The position numbers and the translations under genes are program-made. From Vanilla planifolia (lineage: Eukaryota; Streptophyta; Magnoliopsida; Asparagales; Orchidaceae), in contig CM043869.1 in NCBI GenBank assembly GCA_023846275.1, forward strand, positions 34,664,737 to 34,728,736: a stretch of 64,000 bases of DNA, written 5' to 3'. Shown in pieces: positions 41,601-56,600 of this stretch. The notes under the pieces were generated by a model. It worked only from the letters and a program-made list of their open reading frames with translations, had not been told where the DNA came from and made no database searches. Each line of letters begins with the position of its first letter. Position 1 is the first letter of the stretch.

Positions 41601-44600
41601 ATTCTAGGTCAAAATGCAAAAGGGCTTAATCATTAGACCAAAAATTGATCATAAACTCTCTAGGGAGTGCTATTCGATCATCCAACTTTCCTTGAGGCAC
41701 ACCTGGAGTAAGAAGAAATCTCTGGATTGGGAGAAATAACCTCCACATACTCATCATCTTGACAATCTAGGAAATAGTGCCCTCAATAACACAAAATGTA
41801 ATAACCACACCCTTTTCTACCTACTTGTTGATCGTCCTCTTTTGAGGTGGGGAGTCAACTCCTATAAAGTCTCTATAATTGCAATCATTGACCATTCTTT
41901 CATGATTAACATAGTCCTGATATATTTTACAAATATATACATTTGTCTATAGTCTAGTCATTCTCTCACAAAATAAGTAATGCTCACAATCGCTCCTCAT
42001 TGCATAGCATTCAACATGGAATAGTAGTTGGACTACACATCTCCTTTCTCTTGTTTCTAGATCTCAATTGGTCAAAAGCATTATCAAACAAATGATTTAT
42101 TTTTGGTAATGTCTTTTCCTTACCTAAAATAGTACTACACACAATTAATAGCACACGTGCTCATTTTATCATGTATGGAACTTTGAAAAGGAGTGAGTGA
42201 TAGTCTCTTATAAGGGCAAATGAATTCTTCAGCACCTTAGCGTTAGGAGGTACTTGAGGCAATTCATGTTAATCATGCTGTTATCTTGATTCCATTTGGA
42301 AGTTTATCAATTTGAATAGTTTGTAGGCCACTTGAATGCCAAGGAAATATCTTGCTCGTTCAAACTTTTACGGTTGTCGGTAGGCTTGGTTCAGCTTGTT
42401 GGAAAACTATTATAGATGTAAGAGGAAACTCTAAGGTGACTAACGAAGATTTTGAGAACATGATTCCTAATTTTGATGCATGTGGCAAGAATTTCATATC
42501 ATCATATGTTCAACTCTTTTATTCATGGTACCATCTCAATGACTTTCATTGATTCTATTTGATTTAGACTAGGAAATTAAGGTTTAATGCCGATTTGTGG
42601 ATATATTTCAAGAAAAAGCTCAAAACATCAAATAAAACTTTTAATGTTGGTATCAATCAACACTCTCTTTTTCAATTTTGCAAATCAAAACCTAAATCTC
42701 ACGAACATCTATTCTTCTTACTCCCCATTGTGTTGATATCTTTAAAAATGCTCTTTCTGGCATCACTAGTTTACAAAGAACTCTTACTCTCACCCAAGTA
42801 ATTGACTTCATTATCAATTTGTAAAATGAATCCACACACAAGATTATATTAAGTTTGTTGATCTATCGTATTTGGAAGGAACAAAACTCCATATTCTTCA
42901 ATAGCAACTCAGGTCTGATATAGTCTATCGTTACCAAGATCAAAGTAGACACCAATTATATCGTCATAGAGATGTCATGCTTGGTTGTCATGATTTTTGT
43001 TATGATGTATCTTCATAGATTGTGCTTATCTTTTCCAGTTATTCATATATTTTCATCTTAATTCCTTGACATTTGCATACTCCATGTTGCATCGGGTTTC
43101 AAGATACCACTTTTTAAGTGGTAGAATTGCTATAATCAATCTATTTTCCAATTTCTTGCTATCTCGCTTTAGGATTTATTTTTTTGAAAGCTAAACTCTA
43201 GAGGCATCTTTTGCTTTTGATTTTACCAAGTTATAATTAATATATGGGAAATACCATTATTTCTCCAACAAAAAAACCTTTCCACATTGCATTTCCATTT
43301 GTTGCTTGCTTTTCCTTTCATATGATGAGACAGTTTTATTAAGTGCTAATCCTTCAACTAGTGAAGTTGTAAAATAATCTAAAAGACAGCAATGAACAAC
43401 AACATAAGAGCATAATTTCTTGAAATTGCAACTGACATATTAGGATAATCTCATTCATTGCATTACCCAAATGAATGTGTTTTCGTCGATAACCTTTGCT
43501 CTTATGAACTACAAATCACATGAATCTAGTCATGCATCAGCAACCGATATATTAGCATATCATTTAGAAAATCTTTGTTGAGATTTCCTTAAATTAATTC
43601 ATATTTACTTGGATCTCTGGGTACTTACTACTAATATTTTGCAACAAATTGACATCAGAACGAATATTGCATTACCAATAAATACAGTATTCAGTAACAA
43701 GCTTTGGAAATATAAAAACTACAATAAATATCAGCTTTTCATCCATAAGTTATTCTGAATGTTCTAAATCATCCTCATTAGGAAACAATTCTAGCATTTG
43801 TCCAACTTAAACAAGGTATTAAAACAATCATGCAGGGCTACATCCCCTCTTAAGCATAGTTCAACTTTTACAGGTCACCAAAGGTGATATGGATATCAGA
43901 TGCATCACTAGCAGTTTTTATAATTTGATGGCCCAAAACATTTAGCTACAATCACCATTCAACCAGACTGTTAGTCTAATTTACCAAAGGATTTTCTTAT
44001 GGACTTGTCATACACACCAACAAAAAAGACCACCCCATCCATGGACAATGACATTCTATTGATGACTACACCATGCACGTTGATGACAGTGACTTTTACA
44101 ATCAGTGGATGGCAACTTCACTAATTAAGTCATTTCTATATAGACATATCATGCAAGTCAATGATAGTAAATATATATCATTCAATGCATGATAAGAAAG
44201 ACCTCAGTGACCACATTGATGACCCATGCAATTTTATTTGTGTTTGATCAAATGTTTAATGAATCGATACATACAAATTTTAAGAAAATATGGTGTTTTT
44301 TGAATATATCTCTAAACATTGATAGGATTTGAATGATGCTTTATTTGTTTAAAAACTAGGAATAAGGCTACAAATGTCTAGTTGACATCCCAACCCAAAT
44401 ATGAAAGCATCATGGAGAAACTCATGTCAATATGTTTCTCTTTTTTTCTTCTTTAGCTTTTTATATTTTGGGCACTTTTTTTGTCTGCAACAAACAGGGG
44501 ATCTCATGACTTAATTAGTGAAGTTATATTAATATCAATTAATATAGGTGGCAGAAACCTATATTAATACCAATAAAGATTTATCATACACGAAGTTAGA

Positions 44601-47600
44601 TACCATAATATGACAAGCTCTAGTAAGAAGCACAAACCTCATACCCACCTAAAATCAGATAAAGTAGCAGCTTTAGTAATCAAGTCGGTCACAGAGTTAG
44701 CCTCTCTCAGAGTATGCGTAATCCTGATATCTCTGAAGCATCTGATGTCCTATTAGGCATGTCAAAAAGGATCACCCCTATTAATATATGAGGTAGCTGC
44801 TCACTCAAGAGAGAAGATAGCCTAAGAAGAATCAAACTCAATCCAAATTCCCAAAAAGTGTGGGAATTGATAAGCCACGCTCGACATGGCAGCAAGAATC
44901 GCCTACTTATAGCTGCAAAGAATCGAGTTTGTCCCTCCATTAGAAATGGCCTCCCATAGTGATCTCTAATGATAAAACCAATACCAGCTCTACTATAGCA
45001 TTGAATAACTGCATCACTGTTGACTTTAATAGAGTCCAGGGGTGGAGGGAATCAGTGAGAAGTGGGGGTGACATAGGCACCAATAGCCCCAAATGGTCAT
45101 AAGAGTCTCGATCATATAATGGAGACTATCCAACAAACTAAAGAATCGATCTTCAGATAATCATGACTAAGAAGGGCTTGGCATGAATCTGGCATTTATG
45201 ATTCCTCCAAATAAGCTATAATGAAAAAGATGTGAGAGAAACCCAATGAGAATAAACAAGCCATGATACAAGTGCTACATTCATCCCAACAGCTCCACCA
45301 AGGCTGGGAATCTAGTCACACTGCCTCGTAAGATGTAAACACCCCCAAATCTATCGAGCCAACTGAGAACTCCATAAAACATGCTCAAGGTCCATAACAT
45401 AAGAGTGGTATCACAAACAATAAGATGAGAGACCCATCCCACAGGGAATAAGCCCCGAGTAGGTACTACATCGTGATAGACACGCCATATAAACACCTGA
45501 ACCCTCAGCTAAACATGAATCTTTTAGGCCTAGGCACCCACATTCTGGCTCACCTCCCCATCATTAATACAATGTTAATACAACAAGATGGGAGGGCTGA
45601 CGCTCTTAGAATATATGTCTCAATCATGTGGGAGTTCAAGGAGACAAAAAATGCACTCCACAAGATGAGGGCTAAAGAAAAGAAAGTCAATCCAAAGTTA
45701 GTTGGATGGTCAGGAAAAGTTTGATCATGATAGACCACTACATAATAGCTCTAAGACCAAGCCAATTATCCTGAAAAGTAAAACATCTCTGACCATCATC
45801 AATGCACCACACAGTATTGGTGCATATGAAATCCCTTACCTACAATAGACTCTCCATTAAATAGAATACCCTCTGTGGTACTCAAAAAGGGTAGAGTGCT
45901 TGTCACACTTAGCATGAAGAGAGCTAACCTAAAGTGAGTCCTTTCTCGTAAGGAAAGCACAATGTGAAACATAAACCAAGGAGACCTACCAAAGAATCAG
46001 GAAATGAAGATCCAGCCTTCTTAAGTCCTTGGGCTTAATGACAATAACCCAATCAATAAAGTGAATAGAGAAACAGTCATGTGAAGCACCCCATAGAATG
46101 ATTCTAATAATGCAATCAATATCATGTATGGTCTGCATGGGCACAATAGCATGAGAAAAACACTAGGAAAGCAGAAAGCATTGAGTTAGCCAAGACAATG
46201 TCGGCCAACAATAAGTGACAAGTGCCCTAGGAAGATATCTAGGCGGCAACTGACTGGGTAAGATGCATAAAATCCGATTCCTATAGAGGCCTCGCACCCA
46301 TAAAAAAACCCAAGTATTTGACTCTAGAAGACTGCTCGTCCTGAGTTTGATTGCTATCCATTTCTTCCTTGTAAAAGTCATCCCCTTACTAAATATAATC
46401 ATAGATTTCTCATAATTAATCTGAAGGCCCAAAGCCTAGTAGTAAATAACAAAAATCTTCTTAATGGATACAACAAAGGCTTGCATAGCTAGACAATTGA
46501 TGAGGATGCTATCAACATATAACAAACGAGTGATCTCTGAAGTAGAATGACAAATTATAATTTCTCTAACACTAGAAGTAAGCTGCATGCTCTACATGAT
46601 CATAGAAAATAATTCCAACATAATAGTGAATAGGTAAGGTGATAGATGGCACCCCTACCAAACTCCATAAGTCACAAAAATCTATGGTAGCCTCTTCCCA
46701 TTCAAAAGGATGCCATAACGAGCCCCATATATGCACGCAATGACCCAAGCATACCAAATATCCAAGAATCATAGGTGACAAAGTGAAAATGATAAAGCTC
46801 TAATTGATATTGTAATAAGTTCGAGCAAAATCTAGCCTAAGGGACATTGGCCCCTCATAAGAAGATGAAGTGCTAAGTTTGTGATTTAGTTCCTATGTTA
46901 TAAGGATGTTATTGGAGATTGACCTGCCAAACATTGTTTGCCATAGAGAGAATCTATATATAAGAGCATCTTTGGTACAAAATTCACTTGATATTCTAGT
47001 ATTTCTTTTATTATGTTTTGACTTATTATGTTGCAATTGAATAGGTGGAATTCCCATTTAGAGGTGCACAATTCAATTGATACTCTAACATTTCTTTGTT
47101 CTGTTGTGACTTCTTAAATTATAACTAAATGGTTGGAATTTCCATTTGAGGGAATTTAAAATCCTAGTTGTTGCCCATTCAAATTGGATGTACAACAATG
47201 TTGGTAGTGCTAAGGCCCAAAGAGATTAAACCATGAGTTATAAAATATTTGGAAAATTCAAAATAACAATAAAATTTCATTATTCTCTTTGCTAGTATTA
47301 GGCATTTCTAAAATTGCAGAAATTGTAACATATGTTTTTTTCCTTATAATTTGCATATATATGCATGTGTGATCCTAGTTTAGTGTTATTTCCCAATTAA
47401 ACTATTAATGGCTCATGTTTTAACCACATTTCTACATTAACCTTGTTCTAATTGAAGAAATTGAATGATTCTATCCTTTCAAGTAGTTTATTAACCAGTA
47501 ATGACTTGGCTTATATTGATTAGCTTACCTGCATATCATGAAGCATTATTTGGATGACAGCAACAGTAAATTTTGTGAGCTTAAGCAATACTAAAATCTA

Positions 47601-50600
47601 TTACATATGTTTAGCATCATATCCACATCTATTTACAATGCATGATTTTGATCGCACTATCATCCCACATTAAAAGGGTAATTAGTCATGAACATTTTTT
47701 CCACATCATGAAACATGTCTCTTAATGGATAATAGAAGATTGAGTATAAAACAACATTAAAATGAAATCATATTGTCAGTACAACAATAAATATTTGAAA
47801 TAATAGAAAATTGTACATTTTAAGAAAACAAAACCAACAATTTTTTTGAAAGAGTTAAAACTTTGTCAAATGTAATATAAGTTCAAATAATAAAACATTT
47901 GACAATGCCATCTTATTCTAATCAAAGTATAAACTAGACATGGCAGACTTTTAGCAGAGAATCTTGCAAACACTTGAAAGCAAAAAAGAGAAAAGTAGGC
48001 CTGTAAGAAGTCGTTAAACAAGTTTTAGGAAAATCATGTGCCAAACAAAAGAATAAAATAAAGGCTAAGCCAAAAAAGGCTCTCATAATTTCTCTGCTGA
48101 CAAGTTTTTAACTTTCCAGTCATCAACAATACAAGTTTATCACAACTTGAAGTGCTTATTAGTTATTATCAGGCATATACTTTCTACATTGTTTTTCAAA
48201 TAGCATTACACAAATTACATAATTATTTTCTTTATATCCCTTAAAGTTGATGCAACCACAAAACTCATTAGGCTTGAAGGGTTCATTGGTTGAGCTTGAA
48301 TAGCAAGGATAAAACATGCTATGATTGCAATGATGGCATTGGTCATCTGTGTTGATTAGTTTTGATGAATTTATTGCTCATCAAGGGCAAAACATTTTGA
48401 TTTCATTATATGAACTCATATAGGATATGTGTCTTTTTACATTCAAACATCATTATGTTTGCAAGCAGAATTTAGTAACACAATGCCCATTTGACGCAAA
48501 ATGACATTTGAATTGCTTATCAAAAGTTCTCTTGCATTTGAATTTAAAAAGAAATTCATGTAAATAGTTTGTTTTTTTTTTTTTGCTAACGTTAGATTGA
48601 TATTTTAAAAAATCATTTTTGTAAATAGTTTATTGATAACTTGTCCATAGCACTAAAGCAAAAACCTTTTTTTTTAACAACGCCATTGATGACAACTTTT
48701 ATTTTTGTATTTCCCACCAGGTATCGCCAACCATGCTGCATCAAACAAAAAGTTAAATGAATGCTGTAGAAGAGCTTCACGAAGTTCAATAACTAGTTTT
48801 TTGTCAAATGACAAGTTTAACAATGCTTGGCTAGCCCTTTATCACTAACTCTTATTTAGAGTTACTTGGCATCAAAATAAACAATACAATGTTTTATATT
48901 TTATTTACTTACTATTTTATATTTAAGGAGAATCTTGGAAGGGGTGGGGGGGAGGGATTGGGAAAGTTAACTGGGGACTATTTAAGTTAAGCTTGTATCA
49001 ATTCATGTATCGTTTTTTTCTCACATTTGGCTTCATTATTCAAACCAATCTCCCCATTATTAAAATCCAAAATATATTTCAGTTCCTAAAAACTTGCACT
49101 ATTAGAAATTACATAACTAAAATAAGAACTTACCAAACATAATCAAATATATGCCAATAAATTATTAAAAAGACCTAATTTTTGTGCATATTTCATTTGC
49201 ATCCATCATTTTGCATTTGCCAATAATTTCTTAATCGGGTTGACAAAAAAAATCAAACTTTGAAAATCATTCGATAACTCAACAAAATCAAATGAAACAA
49301 ATTTGAGTTAAGTCTTAAGCCAGTCGAGAGAAACAAATTTATTTCGAGTTTATTTTGTGTTTAGGGTGGGTTGCCCAAAATCATTAAGTTTGACACAATC
49401 ATAATAAGAATATATTATGCATATAGATTATTGCATATGGAATAGTGGTGTAGGAGTTTAGCCTTCTCTCTATACCCAAAAGATTTGAGATCAACCATTA
49501 GGCCTAGTGATTTCTTTGCAAAATTTTTTTTTGTTAAGTAATTTAAATTAGCTAAAGAATAACAAAAAAAATTATCCTTATGGTTTAGTGCATATGAATA
49601 AGTGATAATTATCTCTATAGTTTAGTGCATATCAATAAGCGGCACTTGAAGAACCTATCAACATAAAAGGTCAATTGTTCCATTCCAAGCCTCCAAGACT
49701 TGAATGTTTTTTTTTTAATTTTTTCCACCAATTCAAGCAGGCTCAAATTAATTCTAGACGAGTAGAACTTGGAAACAAGCTCGATTCAAGTGTAACTAAT
49801 ATTTTTTTTAATTGGAATTAAGCTACAATCTTTCAAAACCAACTGGAATTGAACCACATCTCCTAATTTCTAGCATGGGAACATAAATATACAATAACAA
49901 TAGAATTACTAAAATTCATCTCTTTACTTGTTGAAACATATAAGGCTCTTTTCTTCATGGAAGAATTATTAGTCTTTGCACTGTCAACATCCTAATCTAT
50001 AACTTGATAACATAGATCTATAACAACAATGGAATTACAAAAGTTTACCTCTTTACTTGTCCAAACATAAAAGGCTCCTTCTTTCTTTATGAAAGAATCC
50101 TCAGTCTCTACACTATCAGCATCCTCCGCAGAAAAAATTTGACCTTCTTCCCCAATCATGTCTCTCCTAAGATATTCAAGAATATCTCGAGCAACTGAAG
50201 AGTAAAAGACATCCTTTGTAATTGTGAATGAGTCCAAATATATGTTAGCAAGTTGCCCTTGATCATATAACATCTTCTCAAAATGTGGAACTGCATTAGG
50301 AGAATAATATCCCAATAGAACAAAAATTAAGCGGGAGTATATAGAATAATAAAATAAAAAAATCACAATTTTATAACAAGAAAGAAAAAAGCTATAAGTG
50401 AAATATACTTCTAATGAGCAGCCCAGGCAGTACCAAACTGCATCGCTCACAGTATACAACACACTGTCCAAATGCAAGAAAATTTTACATTTAAAATTTT
50501 TTTATGTTAGCAAAGGTCTATATTTTTTATATTTTAAAAATGTATCATCAATAAGACACTTAAACGATAGTCCATGTACAAAACTTATTTTGTTTCAGTA

Positions 50601-53600
50601 GTAAATAGGCATAGAAACCTAAAAAAGAAAATATTTTACAACTAATTCACAGTGTGCAGACATACTTCATGTCAATTCAAAGTTTCCATCAAGTTCCAAA
50701 GAACTGAAAAAATGTATCATCAATAATGCACTTAAACGATAGTCCATGTACAAAATTTATTTTATTTCAGTAGTAAATAGGCATAGAAACCTAAAAAAGA
50801 AAATATTTTACAACTAATTCACAGGGTGCAGACATCATTTCAATTCGAAGTTTCCATCAAGTCCCAAAGAACCGAAAAAATCTCCAGTACACCACAAAAC
50901 TCCATTCTTCTCTAGTAGCAATAAAGAAGGCAGATGGTGGTTTCCTAAAGAATCACCATCATGACCATTACCCTCATACAGCAGCTAGTACGTGGCAATC
51001 AACTTAAAGATCCTTTCTAAATTCAAACCAATTGATTGTTATTCAAGTTATACCTCTAGTTTCAAGTCATATTCGTACAACTTTTTGAAGTGCTGCTTTA
51101 TTTCTATTCCTTCAAAAACGTTTATATCATCCCATGTTTCAAACACAACTTCCACCTTCCATTGTACATGACCAAGAAACACGATTAAATATCCTATCGT
51201 TATCTTATCTTTAGTTGATGCTAAATCCTACCATCTCTCTAGTCTTCTAGTATAATCCTTCCTCAACTTCCTTAATTTTGTGAGATCCATCTTTCACTTC
51301 TACCAATTTCAACGTGACCATTAACTCACATTTCCAATACACAAATTATAATGCAAACTCATAAATTCGCCACCTGAATTGCTACTATTCTCTTTTTGTA
51401 TGCATAAGACGTTTTTGTTCATTTTTACTACACTTAAGATTTAGATGAAAACGCTACTAATAAATATGACAACCTAAATCTTTTCCTGTAGATTTGATTT
51501 GATGAAAGATTAAGATGTCCAAATAAATGACCTTTAGCTTGCATGGAAACAAAATTAAATTGCCAACTATGCATTGGCCAGTTTTCCTGATTTCATCCAC
51601 AGTTCAAATAAATTGTTACACACAAAAATGTTTTATGATGAGGATCCTTGCCAAATATGGCCTAAGAATTTTGTGGTTAACTAAAATTTAGGATTTGTAG
51701 AACAGCATAACCACCCACAAATTAGTTTAAGTTGCTCAAAAAGTGTATTAACCTGAGTATTACAGCTGAACAATTAAGATACCACAGACTTCTTAGCTGG
51801 CTGATCCTTGGCTTTTTTTTACTCAAAAACATTATCCTGTGCTTAAAAGCTATGAATTTCCTTTTGGAATCAGTCCATCATTGCACTTTTTATTTACTAT
51901 ACAATTCTTTTTAAAATAGGATAGATAATTAAAAAAATCTTCATGTATAGAAGCTAAGAAAGAAATATTTATAAACAGACCACATCTTTGGATAAAAGAA
52001 ATAAATGGTTAAGAGGAAGTACACCTAAAGCTTGGAAAAGAAAAGAAAAGCTAAAGAATGTCAAATGAAATGCATCAAGAATGTTAAAGAAGAGCAGTGT
52101 ATAGAGTAGGCTACTGATGTATGAGTTACTCTTATTAGCATATTAATATTGTTTTCCATCGGTGGAAAGCATAGGTAAACAAAACTGTGATGAAAAACTA
52201 CAAAGAGGCATCGAGAAATTGTTGGATTCCTTGCATTTGATCCTAGCAAAGCATGAAAGTAAGGTGTTTACCGACTCATCAAGTTCTTTTCAGTATTTTT
52301 AATGAAGGAACTCAACTTGTTAACTTTGTTTAGAGGCAAGAACATAGCCCAATACTATTGCTATAAAAACAGGATACAAAGATTCAAGTGAAAGTTAAAC
52401 ATTCTAGTGGGAATGCTAAATAACTGGATTACTTATCCAAATTAGCAAACCTACAAAAACTGTAAAAAGTTATAAAAAAAAATTAAAAAAAAAAAAAAAA
52501 AAACCATCAAGTGTTACAAAGTCAATCTGGATCTCATTTTCCCTCAAACCAATAAGACATCTAGAGAAAAAGCAGCAGTAGGATCAAATACAAAGGTCCA
52601 GAGTTGGGGACATGAAGTGGGGACCACAGCAATCTGATCCAATGAGAGGGTAGAACAAGTATCCATACTAGGCACCACCAAATGAGAGAATTTATGACAA
52701 GAAGCCAAAAGAGAGAAGGTTGGGAATTAGGCCCACTAGAGACAAAAGTAAGACCTTACAAGCTGCCACAATCACGAGGTTAGATATATGAGAATCCACA
52801 AATCTAGTTGGATAAATCAACAAACGTGGTTCGGGCAGAATTGGAGCTTTTTGAAAGACAAGGGGAGGCAAACGGCTTGGTAAAGAGAGGGAGAGTGCCC
52901 AAAGGCACTACATGCACGATAAAGTGTAAGTGTACAATCATGGATCACCTCCATGTGTGAATACAAGCCATTAATAATTATGAGGATAGAAATTAGAAAG
53001 GTACAACTAGTGTCAATCTCCATGTCGACATAACAAAGGTAAGCCTAGAATTGTTGCAATGAGATTGCCTATCATGATTGGTTTTAATACAAAACTAGGA
53101 TTATTTGAGCGACAGAATTGAATTATATGATGCAAGAGGAGCGTAAAGAATTTTATCCAAAGAGGTCCTCTTCTAAATGATAAAAAAAACATCCTCCAAC
53201 AGTTCAAATATCAGCTTGAGCAACATTCTCAAGGTTTGAAGCCAATGAGAATATGAAAATAATAAATTCCCAATAGAGGTTGAAGACCTCAAACATGCCT
53301 TTGGTGTTCCATCATTTTTTGGTGGCATCTAATGCCATGGAGCAAGGAGATCACCTCCCAATGCAATAGTCAATAAGAGAGAGAGCTCAACAATTGCTAA
53401 CAATGGCAAAGTTCTATGCTGAAATTTGCACAATTTGTTCTGACAAAGGATTTAGTTTGTGTGCTGGGAGGAACAAGTGTTTTTGGAGAATAAGTTCTTC
53501 TAGTCAAGAGATCATCCAGCCGATATAATAATGGCCAAATATTCATCTAGGGAGATAGGGTTAGCAGGTTAACTCCAGATGCAAAATAGACTAGCCTTGA

Positions 53601-56600
53601 AGGGTCTAGTTGGCACCAAGTAGTCAAAGAGATGAGGCAAACAAGATATATGTGATGATGCAAGGAAGAGAAGGTAAAGTTGAAGCACTATGAGAGATGT
53701 TCAAGGAGACAAGAACAAAAGGGACCATGTTAGCTACCAATATAAGAGGGAAAGGTAGAGGGAAATCTAATGGGCAACTAGAGAAGGAAGAAGGCATCAA
53801 GTTTCCAAAGAGAAAGCATCAAAAAAGCCAAGGGAAGAAGTGCATGACAAAGCCCAATAAGAGGGGGAATGACTAAACCAGGAGGGCGATTGGGAGGTTG
53901 GAAGAATGGGAGCACCATGACCTTTCCCAAGGATTAAGAGGAGCACTAGTGGAGGCTCCGTGAGTTGAAGCATGTTCGAGGAGGAGATGGAGGATGTCGT
54001 AGCCTAGACATGTGGGAGAACAAGGCGACAATGCCTAAGGCACGTCCTATTGCAAGTATAGAAGATGATGTCTACAAGAGGAGGTGGGAGTGGAGGAAGG
54101 GGGGCACCAATGGGAGGTCAAAGATGGTGGCGACTCAACAGGCTTGTGAGTGAGCACAATGAACAATGGGCATAATGGTAAGCTCAACGAAAATGAGCTC
54201 CAAGGCTGCACACCATATCCTCTAAACAAAAAGCAAAGGCAATGAGTGACAGATGTAAAGGAGGATAATGAGCTCAAGGGTGGTGAATTGCAAGGAGGAA
54301 CTACTAAGGTTTGATCCCCATCTATTGCATTTGTCTCTCAAGAGTGACAAATGAGGATATCAACTTAACACAGAGTGCTTAAAAGTGAATACTTGGGCAA
54401 GGAAGACATACAAATTTGTGGGAAATAAGTTCATGATCAATGCACAAAAGGAGTCTAAAGATTATTCAACAAAAATAACATGACACAATAACCAACTAAT
54501 GGTCTTTGAATTAGGTAAGTCTAACATAGAAGCATCATGGAAGTTGTAAGAATGCTGTGAGATGTAATGAAGAAGTTTAGGCCCTAAATGGAAGACCTTG
54601 GTTTAACTTGCAAGTATAACACTACTAATAAACTATATTAAAACTTAGAATCAAACCATAAGTTGATGCTACTCTTATGGCATAATAGCCAAAAAGTTTT
54701 GACATTCATGTATAAGTTGCATTGGGTTAATAAAAGGTTTGCCAATACAAGAAGGAACTAATTTTGTTTTTGAACGAGGAAATCCATTGTAAAAATTATA
54801 ACATGGTAATAGTTGCAATGGATTTAGAGAGACATTGATTTCTTCTACTATTTTAAGGTTGAAAAGCTATATTAAAAGGTAGAATCATACAATAATTTAG
54901 CACTAGTCTTGTTGCAACATAACAACCAAGCTTTGACATTCATTGACAAAATGATTAGCTCATGCACTACAAGGCATGTTGTAAAGCAGATGGTCTAGTT
55001 CTTATGCAAGAATCAAGCACACATAAGTGCAAAATGCATAAGAGTTGGTGTCATTATGTATATGTATTTAGTAGTGTATATTGGTATTGTTTTTGTCATG
55101 CCTAATTTGAGTTAGATTTGGATGTAGTGGAGTTAAAACAAAATTGATTGGGCATAAAATCCAACCTAAGGATGCAATTATTCCTTATCTAGATGGTAGA
55201 ACTTTGGACTTTGTTCTTTCTTTCAAAAAGTTACTCAAGCTCTAACATATTTATATTCAAGCATATTGCATGTAACCATGAGAAATACTTGAAGGAAATT
55301 GCTTGTGTCAAATTAAGAAGTGCATTGCTTGTGACATAAGGTAAGGGATTCGCTTGAGCATCTTGCCTTTTCTTTCTCAACTCCTAGTTTCCATCTTGTA
55401 ACTTTGACTTCCTTTCAATATTCATAATCAACTTTCATAATTGTTTTTAAACAAGAAGATTATCAATTTTTGCATAATCCTTTATTTAATAAAATATTTA
55501 TTTGCACCACTTGATTTAAACCAATGGTTTGAAATTGCTTTTGTAAAAATTGTTTCATTGAGGTTCAAAATCTCCCATAAATCAAACTACTTAGAACATT
55601 AAATTCTATCTTTCAAACAATCTAGTCTAGATAGATCACTATAACTTGGTTACTAAACTTTGTGATGCAGTATATCAATCAAATGTAGTAAAATTTAACG
55701 TGCAAAAGGTCTAGCTTCGTCGCAAACTATGGGCCAGACACAAGTAAGAACCCAAAAAGGGCACATATAAGTGTTTAATTAGGTTGTAGCATTGTTAGAT
55801 ATTATTGAGTTGTAGATTACTTATAGAACCCTTAAAGCTTTTTTCATTTATTTCTATAAGTTGTCTCAATCATTTGTATTTATGTTATTATTTTTGTACT
55901 ATTTATTTAGGATAGAAGACATTTTAGTTTTTTGCATATCAATCAAGGCTCCTCTTTGTATGCTATTTATATAATACAAATGAATGGAAACAAAAGATTC
56001 TGATTTTGGCCACCAACTTGCAACCAAAATGTAATAAAGTGCATGCATTTATAGGAGATTTCCTCTAATAAAAGTATAGCTAGCTTTCATCCCCTTATGG
56101 GTTGCGATCGAAAAATCCCATTGTCATTGTGCCATTCTCCTCCTTTGGCCATTGTAGGGGAACCTAGTGTTGTCGTCTTCCATCGAACCACACATCCCCA
56201 TTGACTGCCACCACGAACAGCCACCACGAACAGCCACCCTTGCCTTCCAACTCTTACTAATTAACACTTCTACCCGATGCCACTATTGGTCACCTTTACA
56301 CATCCAACAGAGTTCATGCAACCAATCGCAACCACCTCCACCTTTCAATTGCCTAAAAAAACCTAGCCTAATTGCCAGAATTGTGTAACCCCACATTTTA
56401 TTGTCACAATCGCAGAAAATAATGCCCATGGGCCACCTTGCACTTCTTGCTGGTCCCAAACAGCAAATATCATCATTGACACACACGGTGCCTCGGTTGT
56501 TCCTCCTAAAATCTAGTTGCCACTGCTCCAAACTACTGACTCTGTGACCTGTCTAGATGCAACCTGAGCACATGACCATGCCACTTCAACTATACCCATT

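Noticed and set aside
49992..50477. 161-codon minus-strand open frame as a separate gene
   Set aside because: Its middle is exon 4 of the SPATA20-like gene; both ends are intron that happens to stay open.
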